DNA from: Haplomitrium mnioides
Lineage: Eukaryota; Marchantiophyta; Haplomitriopsida; Calobryales
Direction: 5' to 3'
DNA length: 64,000 nt
Assembly (NCBI GenBank): GCA_049999725.1
Contig: JBNGIS010010495.1
Coordinates: 69,269 to 133,268 of the forward strand
This document shows positions 24,827 to 36,560 of this stretch, piece after piece; the first letter of the stretch is position 1, and each line of letters begins with the position of its first letter. The notes beneath the pieces were generated by a model. The model was not told the DNA's origin and did not search any database. It worked only from the letters and a program-made list of their open reading frames with translations. The position numbers and the translations under genes are program-made.

Positions 24827-27800
24827 TGTCACACCCCTTCCCACTTACTTAATACTAATCAGATGTAATTTTAGAGAAAGAGGGGGAAAATTATCACACA
24901 ACTCTTAAATAAGAAGTCTTTGTAGCCATGATTATGGTTTTTAGGTCTCAATAGTCCTGAATTTTACTTTGCGTGCCTGCACTCCTAACCACAAACACCA
25001 AGAAAACAACAACCCTGCCTTGCTCAGTTTTCCTAGGCATTTTGAAGATTCTTTGATATAACCACATTAAAGGAAGTATGAATAAACCACCACAATGAGG
25101 GGCTAATAAAATTTTGGTCCATGCATAGGACCTTCACCTCCCCCCAAGCAACATGGAGTAGTAAAGGTTTTCTATAACCAAAGCTCTCACCCCTATAGCC
25201 TATTGCTCTCCCTATACACAAAACTCAATCCCCAAAACCTTGAATTGATGTTCTATATCTTTTCACACATCTTGCTTAGCTGTTTTTATGATTTATGGCC
25301 TGAAATAAGCGTTATTAGCAACGTCTTGTTACCCGCTTTTCAACAAGATCAAGATCTTGACTATTTGACATATGTGGTTCTAGAAGTTGTCGTTTAAAAG
25401 AGGTCTACTTTTTCTACTCTTTTTCTTTTGTCTTTTCCTTTCATTAGAATGACAGACACTCTCTTCATGGCACATGTCCAAATCCATTTGTCGACGACTA
25501 TGGTTCCACTATTGCCCATTTTTTGATCCTAGTCAAAGGCACTATAGATTGGGGTTTTAGTCCCATAAAACAAAAGCCAAAATTATGTTGCTAGATAAAA
25601 GGGTCCTTTTCTCCTTTCTATTTGAATGACAACTACTTATGGGGTGTAATGCCATCCGTATTCTCTCTCCATCTCTCAACATATAGGTTTTTAGCTCTCC
25701 AAGCATACCTTCTTTAACATCTCCTCCCATTAGGCTATTGCTCAAATTTGAAATTTACGTACAGTGGCTCTCCTCGACTTAGATTAGTTTTGTTTTTTGC
25801 CTCTCTCATGTGTCTAGAACTAGTTTTCCATAAGGCATGTTATCTTCAAAGAAATTATCTCCTCTTAATGGCTCTTTTTAGGAGGCCAAATTCTCTCTTA
25901 AGCCTTCTCTTGTGATAGAATCCTTGACTACTTTTGATCGACTCATTGACTTTCTTCATCTCCCTCTTGTAATTTGCTCCAAAATCCTAGCCTCCATCCA
26001 AGAAACATTGTGTTTCATTTGTCCATCACTCAAAATTATTATTTTTTAATTTCCTTGAAAACGATGCTTTCAACAAATCCATGGACAGATCAAATGGTAA
26101 AGAGCTCATTCTTTTGTCGTTTGAACTTTTATCGAATCCCATGCAACTAAGATCTAGCACAGCCTTCATTCACCCCATCGCTTAATCCTCCCTTCTTCTA
26201 CAAATCTCATGAAATAAACTACATTGGAATTTTTTTGAAGACGGCTTTCTAATGAGACCAAGATCATTTCATTCACATTAAAACCTGTGATTTAAATGTT
26301 GGAATGAACCCTTTGATCCCATCTCAATTCTCTATAGAATCATTTCAATTCTAGTTTGTTAGAGAGAGCTCGTTGAAGCAAGTCCAACTCAATAAATATC
26401 ATCCTTTTTGGTTGAAACTGAGCGCACCACACATGTTTCTTTCTTACTACCTCGTAGAACTTCTCTTTGGGAGTTGACCCAAAGTTAGCTAGCCCAATAT
26501 CGACTCATCCAAAGTCACACTCAAAGTTGCACACCTAAAATTTCTGACCTAAAGTTGGTTAACTAAATTTACTAATCTAATATTGACACATCCAAAGTCG
26601 TTGGCCCAAAGTCGATGACCCAATGTTGATGATCCAAAGTTGCACACTTGAGTTTGCTGATCCAAAGTCTACAAAATCAAATTTTCTGACTCAAAGTCTA
26701 CAATGCAAATTTGCTGACCCAAAGTAGCTGACCCAATATCATTGTCCCGATAACACCATTGCTCAAAGTTTGCATTCAAAGAATGTGAGACGAAGTAGCT
26801 AACCTGATGTTACTGCCTTGATAACACCACCGCTCAAAGTCTTTACCCAAGAATTTGACCTAAAGTGGATGACCCGACACTACCCACCCAAATTCACACA
26901 TGAAGCTTCCCATCCAAATTCACACTTGTCTTCAAACTCAAATTTTTCGACCTCATGTCACTGTTGCCCAAAGTTTGCACCCAAAGAATGTGACCCAAAG
27001 TAGATGTCACCGCCTTAAAATTGCTCCCAAAGTTTGTACCCAAAGTCAATGACCTGAAGAATGTAACCCGAAGTGGCTAGCCCAAAGTCGGCACACCTGA
27101 AGTTGCTGCCTCAACACCACAACTGCTTCAAGTCTGTACCCAAAGTACTTCAAAGTCCCCCCCCTCCCAAAGTCTATACTCAAAGAATGTGACCCAAAGC
27201 CAATGACTCAAAGTTGCCCACCTGAATTCATACCCAACGTTGCACACCTGAATTTGCCGACTTGAGGTTTACAAACCCAAATTTGCTGACCCCATGTCAC
27301 CATCACTTGAAGTCTGCACCCAAAGAGTGTGACCCAATGTAGCTTACTTGATGTCACCACCGCGATATCACCACCACTTCCCAAAGAGTGTGACCCAATG
27401 TAGCTTACTTGATGTCACCACCACGATATCACCACCACTTGAATTCTTTAGCCAAAGAATGTGACCCAAAAATTGCACACCCAAAGTCAACACACTCAAA
27501 GTTGCCGCCACGTTCAAGAGGACAATGCATCTTCATTCCTCTACCATTTCCCTAGCTTTGAATTACAACATGTGCGCCTTGAAGTTTTCTTCCCAACAAG
27601 TTATGTGATACCCCACATTATTGAGAATTTAAGACAAAGGCCATCATTCTGTCTCCTCACCAAACAGCCATCACTCTTGTCAATGTTTCCTCATTTCTTG
27701 GTGTGTCTCTATTGATTTTTTCACATTGGAATCTCCTTGACAACAACTTTCCAATGAGACCTTCCATGATTGACTTAATGGATAACTCAACCTTCAATTG

Positions 27801-27990
27801 TACCAATTTCTGCCTTTGTGTCCCATTTCTCTTGCTGATGAAGTGCTCGAGTGACCATCATCGCTCGATTGCATGTTCTTAGTAACTTGGTGTCTCTTAG
27901 GAGTCTATATGACCAACCATAGAGAAGTTGTATAGTTGTGTACCTATTTCTTGAAAATTTTGTGAGAAGTGCTCTCAAGTCAAGTTGACA
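24827..27990 (-). mobile_element. Solo LTR with perfect 5-bp target duplication
   Basis: It begins TGTCACACCCCTTCCC and ends CAAGTTGACA, so it has TG...CA ends. The five bases before it (24,822-24,826) and after it (27,991-27,995) are both ATTAA. It sits inside the satellite, which stops and restarts exactly at its borders. The TGTCAC start matches the plus-strand start of the gypsy-4 (58,364), gypsy-3 (61,908) and 63,598 LTRs, so it reads as a minus-strand gypsy LTR. No internal coding region exists, as expected after LTR-LTR recombination. At 3.16 kb it is long for an LTR but close to that of gypsy-4. Confidence 0.85.
26460..27500. repeat. CCAAAGT minisatellite inside the solo LTR
   Basis: Phrases such as GACCCAAAGTTGCTGACC, CACACCTGAAGTTG and TGCACCCAAAGAATGTGACC repeat at about 15-30 base spacing over 1 kb, with higher-order repeats: CAAAGAGTGTGACCCAATGT and the following 30 bases occur twice near 27.31 and 27.38 kb. 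This expansion is confined to the LTR and accounts for about a third of its length. Confidence 0.8.
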
Positions 27991-28803
27991 ATTAATTTTG
28001 TTCTAAGTTAAGAGGAGGAAGAGCCACTTGCACTTCATTTTTTATAAACATTGTTTTGAGTGAGGAGAAGAGACACTAACTTGGATTTAGCTCTTGTATG
28101 ACTTTGTTTTGAGTAAAACATAGAGAGAATCACTCATCCTTCATTTAGTTTGTTTGTAGTAAAGAGGAGAAATAGTCACTTGTTGTTTATTCTTCATTTA
28201 CTTGGTTTTGAGCTAAGAGTAGAGATAGAAACTCAGCGATTGTTCTTGTAGTCACTTGCCCTACATTCTTAATTAACTTTGTTTTGAGCAAAGAAGAGAA
28301 AGAGTTACTTACCTTTCATTCTTCATTAAGTTTGCTTGGAATTTAGAAGAGAAAAAGTCAATCACCCATCTTTCTTCATTAACTTCTTAAGTTAGTAGTA
28401 AAAAGAGAGACTCCATTTTACTCTTCATCAACTTCTTTTTGAGTAAAAGGGAGAGAAAGCTAATCACCCTACACTAACTTTGTTTTGAGCAAGAAGGAGA
28501 ACAATTTAAGTCCTATTTATTTTTTACTAACTTTTTTTTATTGTAAAGAGGAGTATGAGTCACTCACCCTTCATTAGCTTCTTCTTTTTTGAGTTGGGTG
28601 TAGAAAGAGTCATTTGCCTCTCAATCTTTATAAGCTTTGTTTTGAGTAAAAAAGTGAAAGATAAACTCAAACTATTTTCTTGTATAACTTTGTTTTGAGT
28701 AAAGAGTAACGAGAGACACTTACCCTTCATTAACTTTGTTTTATGTTTAAAAAGGAATAAGTCACTCGTCTTTCATTCTTTATTGAACTGTTTTTGAGAC
28801 ATA
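27991..28803. repeat. Degenerate satellite array, right block
   Basis: Same unit as the left block (TTTGTTTTGAGTAAAGAGGAG, GAGTCACTTACCCTTCATT and variants), about 16-18 copies. It ends at the left terminal repeat of DNA transposon copy A at 28,804, so both the solo LTR and copy A were inserted into a once longer array. Confidence 0.9.
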
Positions 28804-28824
28804 AACAACCACTACTTTGAACCA
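28804..28824 (+). repeat. Left terminal inverted repeat of copy A
   Basis: AACAACCACTACTTTGAACC reads inward. It differs from the copy B right terminus at only two positions (CC A versus CT G) and from the copy B left terminus at four. The partner terminus of copy A is not in the window, or is lost, because an LTR begins at 63,598. Confidence 0.75.
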
Positions 28825-29700
28825 CGAATTACTAGTGAGTTCTTGTTTCATTTCACGTTGAAGAATTGTTGTTTTTTCCAAATTTGTGCTTTAAAATGTA
28901 CATTTTTAGATAGCTATGAATTTTTTAATTTTAAAAATATATATTACCAAAAACTTTCTTTATTCACATGCTTGTTGTATTTTCGAAAAAACTTTATACT
29001 CAATATTTGGCAAATAGTAAATGCAAAACTATTAGATTATTAGTAAGAAAAGCAATCTAGAAAGAGTATTGAAAAAACCTATTAAACTTAAATCGTCATA
29101 TTCTAATGTTTTCTATAATTTTCAAAATACCATTAAGATACAAAATCCTAAAACATTTATAGTAAAAAAAATTCAAGAAAGGTTGATGTTGCAACAAACA
29201 CTCATATAAAATCTTTAATCTATTAAGAGATACTTTGAACTTCTATTTACTTATGGAATAGTTAAAAAAAAGGAGTTTTGCTTATATAGAGTTCAAGCTT
29301 GCATATCTTGAAAACATTATAACTTTCATCAAAATCAATCTAACAATCCCATGCATAGATACAATCAATCACTTACAAGTGAATTCTTAAAATAAAATCA
29401 CAAAAATGACTCACGTATAGAATGATATCGTAATTGAAGATTGTAATAAATACAATATGAAGATAACCAAAAAACAATAAACTAACAAGGGAAGATAAAT
29501 ATAAACCGATTGAACAAGAACATCTATGCCAACATAGACTTCCTTGCTTACTTTTACAAAAAGCGGAAAGTTTTATTCAAAAATCATTTATTGAAAGAAA
29601 AGAGATTGCCAAACAGGTATTTAATAACTTGTACATTGAATGTTATCTGAATCAAAGGTCTTTTACTAAAATAAAAGAGACCTTGCACAAGATATTTATT

Positions 29701-30300
29701 TTAAGAGAAACACTTTATTATATAAAAAAAGTCTTGAAACTCAACTTTAGTCTTGTCTTCTTCTGAACCAATGGTGTCATCTAAATCAATAGACTGAGAA
29801 GCTTGGGCATCTTCAACCGTAAGGAAATCTTGTTGGGACTTTCTAGTCCTTAAAATAACTACATAATCACCAAATGCACCAACGATGCCAATAGAAATAT
29901 GCTCTTTATAGTACACATACTTTTTGAGACTCCGTGACATCGAATAACAAAGATGCTATCATCAAAAATTTGTGGAATATAGATAGACTCACATATTTTA
30001 TATTGCACAACTACACAAATTTGCATTAATTTCATAGCACAAACAAGGCATGTGCTCAACCTAGAGCAAAGATCAAGGATCCCATGTTGCTTGGAGGACA
30101 AATGGTCGATAAAAAAAGTAAAATAAAGCAAAAGGCTTTGGTAAACATTCACAAGAGCATCATCTCCTATATGCTTCAATTTTGCAGAAACTGCTAGAAA
30201 ACTAAAATTGCTCTACAATATTTGTCGAGGATACCCAGTTGCATCTTCAGATTGTAAATTGAAGATGTTGGCATGAGTTTCTGGGTGCTAAGTCAACAAC
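29701..30300 (-). pseudogene. ParB-methyltransferase pseudogene A, C-terminal exon (motif I region)
   Basis: The translation contains FFIDHLSSKQHGILDLCSRL, then STCLVCAMKLMQICVVV (about 30,110-30,010). It aligns with copy B at 47.92-48.02 kb (FFIDHLSREQDWILNLCFGC and on). The pattern hydrophobic-L-D-L-C-x-G-x-G-[ST]-C-L followed by L..NC.A.E.D is the AdoMet-binding motif I of amino-DNA methyltransferases; here the glycines have become R and S. An acidic tail (29,701-29,940) has TRKSQQDFLTVEDAQ and SIDLDDTIGSEEDKTKVE. A stop or frame change separates core and tail. It is non-functional. Confidence 0.65.
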
Positions 30301-30336
30301 AACCCCAAGCAACCCTTCTAGTGCCAAAATAAAGTT

Positions 30337-33058
30337 TGTGTGAAATACTTTTTGGTGGTAGGGACTTGATCTTGTGAGCTTGAATGGTAGGGAAGGTCTA
30401 AGACTATGAATCCACAATTAGGGCAGATCTGGATTCTGAATTTCAGATCTGCCCTTGAGGTTTAGATCTGGGTTACATGGGTCCATCCCTCTTTGCCCTT
30501 CTCCAACCCAACCCTAACCAACCTCCATTGATGTAAGTAGAAGTTTTGGACCTAGATTGAAGGTCTTTAACTCCCTTTTTGGGTCAGTCCAGCCAAGCAT
30601 CACTTTTGCCTTGAGCCTTTTCCACTCCCTCTCCTGGATTTCTCTTCTATGCAATTTTCCTAGTAGAATAGGGGAGGGGGATCAGGTTTGGTCCATGGCT
30701 GGATTGGGTGGCCAGCCTCGCACTCCCTCTTGATTCAAGGGACCTTGCTTGTTGTCTTGAAGCCTAGAGGGAGCTCCAATGTTGCCTCCTTCTCTTCCTT
30801 GACTTTCTACTAATCGTGTATTATGTTTTCCAGATCCGATTTCAGATTTAAAATTCAGATCTGAATATATTACAACCACATACAATCCAACACCAACATA
30901 TAAAAAATGCAAGCCTCAACTAGACTATGTAATTTCTATTTAGCTGCAAGACATGAAATGCACTTCAGACCTGATTTTCTAAATTCACTATGGAAAATAT
31001 AAAATCTACCTACAACCATATAACTCTACAAGTTGAACATCACCTCAGCTCTCCACACACACATGCCAACATAGATTAGTTTTGCTTCCTCTCTGTAGAC
31101 GGTCTATGTACACGTTACTCCCTCACCAAGGAGATTGCCCTCTCAGCCATCAATACCCACACACACATCCACACTCTTTGCATTCAACCTCGCTGTCCTA
31201 TTCTTGTGACCAGCATTGACATATCCAAATGGCTGAATGGCACCTACCATGGATTTGATGCAGCCAGAAATCAAATTCCCCTTAGCTACCAAGGAAATGT
31301 GGATTTTCCCTCCATATTAGAATTCTAATTGTTGCTGAATTCCAAGAGTGCATGTTGAAGAAGTACAGAGTACATGCCAATTCAAATCTAAGGCATGTGT
31401 CTCTTGACCATGCTAGAAGCCTCCTTCTTCCCTACTGGGCCTCACCACATAAGCCAAATCTCCCTTCACATGATTCCTATGCAGGTCTTATTTCACTAGC
31501 CTATACACTCATCTTAACTTCTCAACCATTCTCCTCCTCTAGATCTGGTCTATGAGCTCTCTCTCTAGAGAGCTTCCTGCATCCGGTCCATAGCCTCATG
31601 AGAATCATCATTAATAAGCCTCCCCAAGAGTTATACCCCCTAGAGGTTAAATTCTTCTCAGATCTTCACCCTTGGTCCAAAAATTCATCCAAGGGCCGAA
31701 AATAAGAGGTTTCCCAATCTGTTTCCACATAGGCAAAATTTCAAAAGTAAGATGGTTTTAATAGAAGCACTTGGTTGAGACAATTCTAATGAGAATTTCC
31801 GTGTGCAATTTTCTTTCCTACAACTCTACCTATCAACATATTTTGTAGAGCTACTATTGAATTGAATTTCGCAACTCGACATTCATCAAGACCTCTCTCA
31901 AATGCTCCATGTGTCGTCTTGTAGTTTTCCCAAAAAGTTCACACCTCTTGTTGCCTATCGCATATACAATTTGATTGGTCTATACCCCATTGCTCTTTTC
32001 CTTGAAGAAATTTTGGACAACATTGAAAGGTTGAACTTTAAACACCTCCTTTATCCTTGATACATTTCATTCAACATGATGCTTGCTGTATTGAGTTTTC
32101 CTTGAAGTCCTCTTTCCAATGAGCCATAGATTAGTCCAATTTCTATTCAACTCATCAATCAAATCTACAAATTTGTGACAAAGGGTGATGCAAAAAAATA
32201 TTGTTCTTACGAGGAAAAGTGCTCCCTTATTTGTCCACCATTTGTCATGAAACAAGATGTGATAGAAAAAAATTTCAATTTTTGTTCTAACATGACAAAG
32301 ATTAGCCAATATGCTTGAGAAATGAGAATGCACCATGCGTTTGATTTTTGTTATAAAAGTAGGTCATCCTTGAAGAGCGTCGATTGATGAGGGCATTGCA
32401 ACTTATCCCAGAAGTTGAGTGCCAAAAGTATGGAGATGTATATAAAGAACTCGCTCCAAAGACTTTCAAGATCACTTAATAGAGTACTCTCTTGATGACC
32501 TCCATCGGACCTAGGCTAGGTCTTGGGGCCGAATTGGGCAGCTTATCCGTCAACAAAAAAAGGGCAAGATGTCCTCTGAGCCAGAGCGGGTCTACCCAGA
32601 AAGGTTAGGTAGCAACATTGCTTATTATCCATAACTTTGCCAAATTTTATAAAATGGGTTTACTATTTGAATTCTGCTGCAAAATCCTCTATTGTAGAGA
32701 TCCCTTGCTCCACAAGTTCTAGTAGCCATGTTTTTTCCTCTGCCTCCATTTTTCCTTTTCTTCCTTTTCCTTATGCTCTTATATTTTTTCCTAGTTCATG
32801 CCTCATTGTGTGTTGCTGTAATTTTTTAACTTTGTTCTTCTATGGGGCTTGAAGTGAATGCCCCTTCCAATTTCCATGGCTCCTATTCATAAGCTCAATT
32901 TTTGCTTGAATTTGGCCTTTAACTCCCATATGAATTTTTTTGTCTTGAGAACATGTGCTCAGCCATCCTTACGCTCCAAAAAGCTATTAAGCTTTCAAAA
33001 AATTGGCTGAAATAAGAGCTTCATGCTCCGCTTCTTCTTCTTTGTCGAGTAGATGACA
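30337..33058 (-). mobile_element. LTR-like insertion splitting methyltransferase pseudogene A
   Basis: In copy B the DPPY-type exon and the motif I exon are about 0.2 kb apart. Here they are separated by about 2.9 kb of unrelated DNA. The insert begins near TGTGTGAAATAC and may end at GATGACA (33,058). Inside it the phrase CTTTCCAATGAG near 32.12 kb, with its flanks, recurs in the solo LTR at 27.75 kb, so it is probably a related minus-strand LTR. A PBS-like CTTCTAGTGCCAAAAT lies just outside its left border. I found no target duplication, so borders are approximate. The short ORFs in it have no domain. Confidence 0.5.
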
Positions 33059-33234
33059 ATCCAATACTCATAAGCATATGTGATTTTGTGTCCACTTGAA
33101 TGATGTATATTGGTTTTGTCTATGTAGTAATCAAAACAAACAAAAAGTTATGTTTTAATTTTTTTGTTTCAGTATATTTTGTTTCTACTTCAATTATTTT
33201 CTTACAATCCCTTAATGACGTGATTGATTGTACA

Positions 33235-34427
33235 AGAGACTTCCAAAAGTTTATCTTCAACGATATTGAATTCTTGCAAGGAATGCGTTATAACAAACGA
33301 CTAAAATTTTGAAGTGTTAATCATCACAAAAGAGGAAATCATAAAAAAACATTGTCTTTGCTTAAGAACTCAGAGTCATCATGCATACATTCTTTAAGGT
33401 TGTAATCATAAGGAATGCTAGTGATTGCTAGTGTGAAACTTATAGGTTTCACCAAGCTTTTTTAGCTGTCTTGCATTGGACTCTTTGTGGACTTGAACAT
33501 AGGACTTTAAGTCTTGGTATTATTCATCAGCTCCTCCTTCAGCTAGAGGAACAACAACTTCATTTTGATGGCTCGAAGTTCACTCTCTAGCTTTCTTACA
33601 ATAGAGTAGAAAAGAGTAAAGGTAGGAGAAGAAGGTTGGGGCTTGGTTCTAGTCACTTGTGGCTTCTTTAGCCCTAGATCTCTCTCTTTCTTTTGCAGCC
33701 GCCATCAACGTTTTGGCAAGCTGCCTCTTGAATGGTTTATCACTCTAAAAAAATAATTAAAAATTCATTAGGAGGAAACTTCGAAACTAAAAAAACAAGG
33801 TGAAAAGAATAAAGAGTCTTTGCATACATGGTCAGTGGGAGGTAGGACCTCGAAGTCACTACGTAAAGGAAATTTATGCCATACTTGCATAGACTCTAGA
33901 GTTTGTGAGCCAAGGACTCTAGAGTCTTTGTGACTTAAGAGTCCATATGTGCATAGACCCTTTGGTCTAGGCGTGTAAGGTCTTTAGAGTCCATGTAGGT
34001 ATGGACTTTGTTGAGTTCTTTTGCTTTTCATCTCCCAAAGTCCACGCGAGCATGGACTTTTCAATGTCTATGCCCACATGAACTAGAGGTCTACAAAGAG
34101 GTTGGCTAAAAAATAATTTAAACATACTTTTCCAAAACAAATTAGCCAACAGAAATATCAAATGCAAAAATAACACTTACCAACAATTTCTTAAAACTTA
34201 AATAAAAAGAGGACATCTTTGATTTCTTGGTTTGGATGGGAAATTCCATCCTCGCCTCTTCTTACCAATTACAGATTACCTTCAAACAAAAAGATTTAAC
34301 CATCACCGCCAAGACCCTATGTCTCTCCATCTCCTCAAACAATTCTTCAATTGAAAGCTCTTTGGCTTCCACTATTTTCAAAATAGAAATTTTGATTTCA
34401 TTATGAAGACCCAATTTTGTGATTTCA
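33235..34427 (-). pseudogene. ParB-methyltransferase pseudogene A, middle exons
   Basis: The first exon piece (34,427-34,265) encodes ISILKIVEAKELSIEEL and LAVMVKSFCLKV and matches copy B at 46.29-46.42 kb. An intron follows (about 34,264-33,758) with palindromic repeats; its 3' end reads TTTTTTTAG. The next exon begins SDKPFKRQLAKTLMAAAKER and continues through LLYCKKARE, EVVVPLAEGGADE and ESNARQLKKLGETYKFH to the catalytic region, which is frame-broken. SFVITHSLQEFNIV near 33.25 kb equals SFVIIHSSQQFYIM of copy B. Upstream ParB-like sequence has been removed at the gypsy-3 junction. Confidence 0.65.
33890..34090. repeat. Palindromic repeat cluster in the intron of copy A
   Basis: At least six imperfect palindromes of the type AGTCCATG(n)4CATGGACT occur in 200 bases, for example AGTCCATGTAGGTATGGACT and AGTCCACGCGAGCATGGACT. 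The cluster lies in the same intron as the cluster at 46.6-46.94 kb of copy B. Confidence 0.75.
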
Positions 34428-36560
34428 TGGTGTAATTGGTCAAATGAAGTTGATGCCCCGCTTCTCAAAAAGCGTCAATAGAATAATTGAGACCAACAGG
34501 TGATGCTAAGAGGCTACTGGTTTCCTCGTCCTCTGACAAGAGTCATATTTCTTCACAAAGAAGTAAACATTCTTGTGCAGTGTTAGCCACCAGTAGCCTG
34601 CATTCAACACTTTACGCACAGTGGTGTTAGCTGCAAAGTGTCCTCCCACTTCTTCTCCATGCATTTCCCCCATTACCACTACGGATTGATCTTGCTCCAA
34701 GCACCTCATGATCATGCCCCACATCCCTTGCTTGTGCAACACCCCCTTTATCATCAAATACGTCTCCACCCTCCAAAGAAAAACTGCTATCGCCTCTCTG
34801 TTGTTGCTCTTTGGTAATTGGGCTAAAAGGAGAAATTAAATGATATTGGCATATTCAGTGGGCTTTCTTGGTTTGGCATGAAACAGATGCTCATTCGGAA
34901 AGGCATCATCCACCCCCTGTGCATTGATCAAGCCATCCACCTAGAAGAAGAAATCTTCATTGTGGTGCTTCTTCCTTGGTTTGACTTGTACCTCAAAATT
35001 GAACTCCTACAAGAGGAGCATCCACCTTACAATCCTCTTTGTCATATCTGGTTTATTCATCATTTACTTGAGAGCATTTTGATTCATGTGAAAGATCACC
35101 TTGTAGTGGAGGAGATAATATATGAATTTCTTCAACTTGTAGATGATCCTCAAGGCCTTTCTGTCGGTGGTGGAATAATTGTTTTTTGCAAGAAACAACA
35201 ACATACTTGCAAAGTAAATGGGACTATCCCTAGCTCCCTCATCCAAGTGGTTGAGCATGGCTCCTATATAGAAACCCGACACACCAATCATGAGATGAAA
35301 TTCCTTTTCCCAGCTCGGGGGCATGAGCACTAGGGCATTGGTGAGTCTCTTTTTTAGCTCGTAGAAGCTTGACAACCTTTTGAGTGTGGGCTCAAAGTCA
35401 GTGCCCTCTTCATCATTCCAGTGAAGGGTAAAGCCACGAGCACAAACTAGGCGATAGATCTACGGTAGTGGCCCTTGCATTCTAGAAAACCTTGCACCTC
35501 CTTCAGACTGGTTGGGAAGGTGACTTTTATCTAAATGTTGATCTTCTCTTAATCCATCTTGATTTCCTGACTAGATATTTTGTGGTTTAGAAGTACCTTT
35601 CATTTACTGCAAAGAAACATTTCCCTTAATGTAACCATGATGTTGTCTCTCGACAATGCTGGAAAGTTAGCCTCACATCCCATTTGTGACTATAGACCTT
35701 CCCGTACACCACAAAGTCATCGATTAAATTCTCCAGAAACTTCCTCAAGTAATTGTGGAAGATATTCATCATCATCTTTTGTATTGTTACAAGCGCATTG
35801 CATAATCCAAATGGCATCCCTCAAAAGGCAAACACCCTCAATTTCATGAAGGATGTCCTCTTCAGCTAGTCCTTTTCTTTGATCTAGATCTAATTGAGTC
35901 CGAGATATCCGTCAGTGAAGCTCTAGAACTCCCGTCTTGCCACTAAGTCTAGCACCCCATCGGTGAACGGTAGAGGGTAATGATCTTTTTTGGTTGCTTG
36001 TTTAGTTTTCGAAAGTCTTGGCAATACCTAATCTTTGGTTTTCCATCCAACCCCATCTTTTGTGGCACCACCACTAGAGGCAACACCCATTTGCAAGTCA
36101 AAAAAGGATAGATGAAGCCAGCCTCCAGCAACTTGTCGACCTCCTCTTCTACCATTGGGGAGAATTTAGGCTTCATCTGATATTGGCATTGCCTCACAAG
36201 TATAGCTGCAAGTTTCAAATCAATGAGATGTTCTCCCAATTCTCTTGGGACATCTTTTAGGTTTGCATGACTTCAAGAAAAGAAGTCACTAAAATTTGAG
36301 AGGGTCCGAATCAAAGCTCGCTCTGAAGCTATAGGTAGTCCAATTCCCACTTTGAATTTTTGTCCCTTAGTGACCGTCACCTCTTTATGCTGTATGGCTC
36401 TTACGATCCCCAATTCATTCCTCAAGAGTAGGCAGTCTTCCTCTTCCAATATTGCCACCTGCATCCCTCCTTGCACCAGGTAAGAATTAAGGGCACCAAC
36501 TTTGTCCTCTTTTTGCTTTCTTCTTATATGTATGTGCGGATTGGCCCAAACTCCCATTTT
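34428..36560 (-). pseudogene. Gypsy-3 RT, RNase H and integrase finger, degenerate
   Basis: The pre-RT block has LPIASERALIRTLSNFSDFF, and RT has VDKLLEAGFIYPFL, VVPQKMGLDGKPKIRYCQDF and MPFGLCNALVTIQKMMMN. The catalytic box reads LIDDFVVYGK (Asp-Asp kept, 35.71-35.74 kb). RNase H at 35,064-35,375 has FHLMIGVSGFYIGAMLNHLD and IYFASMLL. The integrase HHCC finger at 34,506-34,769 keeps two His (MHGEEVGGHFA) and two Cys (CQRT preceded by YDS, in a YFFVKKYDSCQ context, one Cys altered). Frames are broken between the pieces. Confidence 0.75.

Larger units (their letters stand above)
28804..34427 (-). mobile_element. DNA transposon copy A, left (methyltransferase) half
   Basis: The left terminus AACAACCACTACTTTGAACC matches both ends of copy B. 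For several hundred bases inside it the sequence also follows the methyltransferase-side end of copy B (for example GAGTTCTTGTTTC with AAATTCTTGTTTTC, and CTCAATATTTGGCAAA with TTCAATATTTGGTTAA). The gene on this half runs on the minus strand and stops about 0.9 kb from the end, as in copy B. The half is broken at 34,427 by gypsy-3. The other half, carrying the transposase, reappears on the plus strand at 62.5-63.6 kb. Confidence 0.75.
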
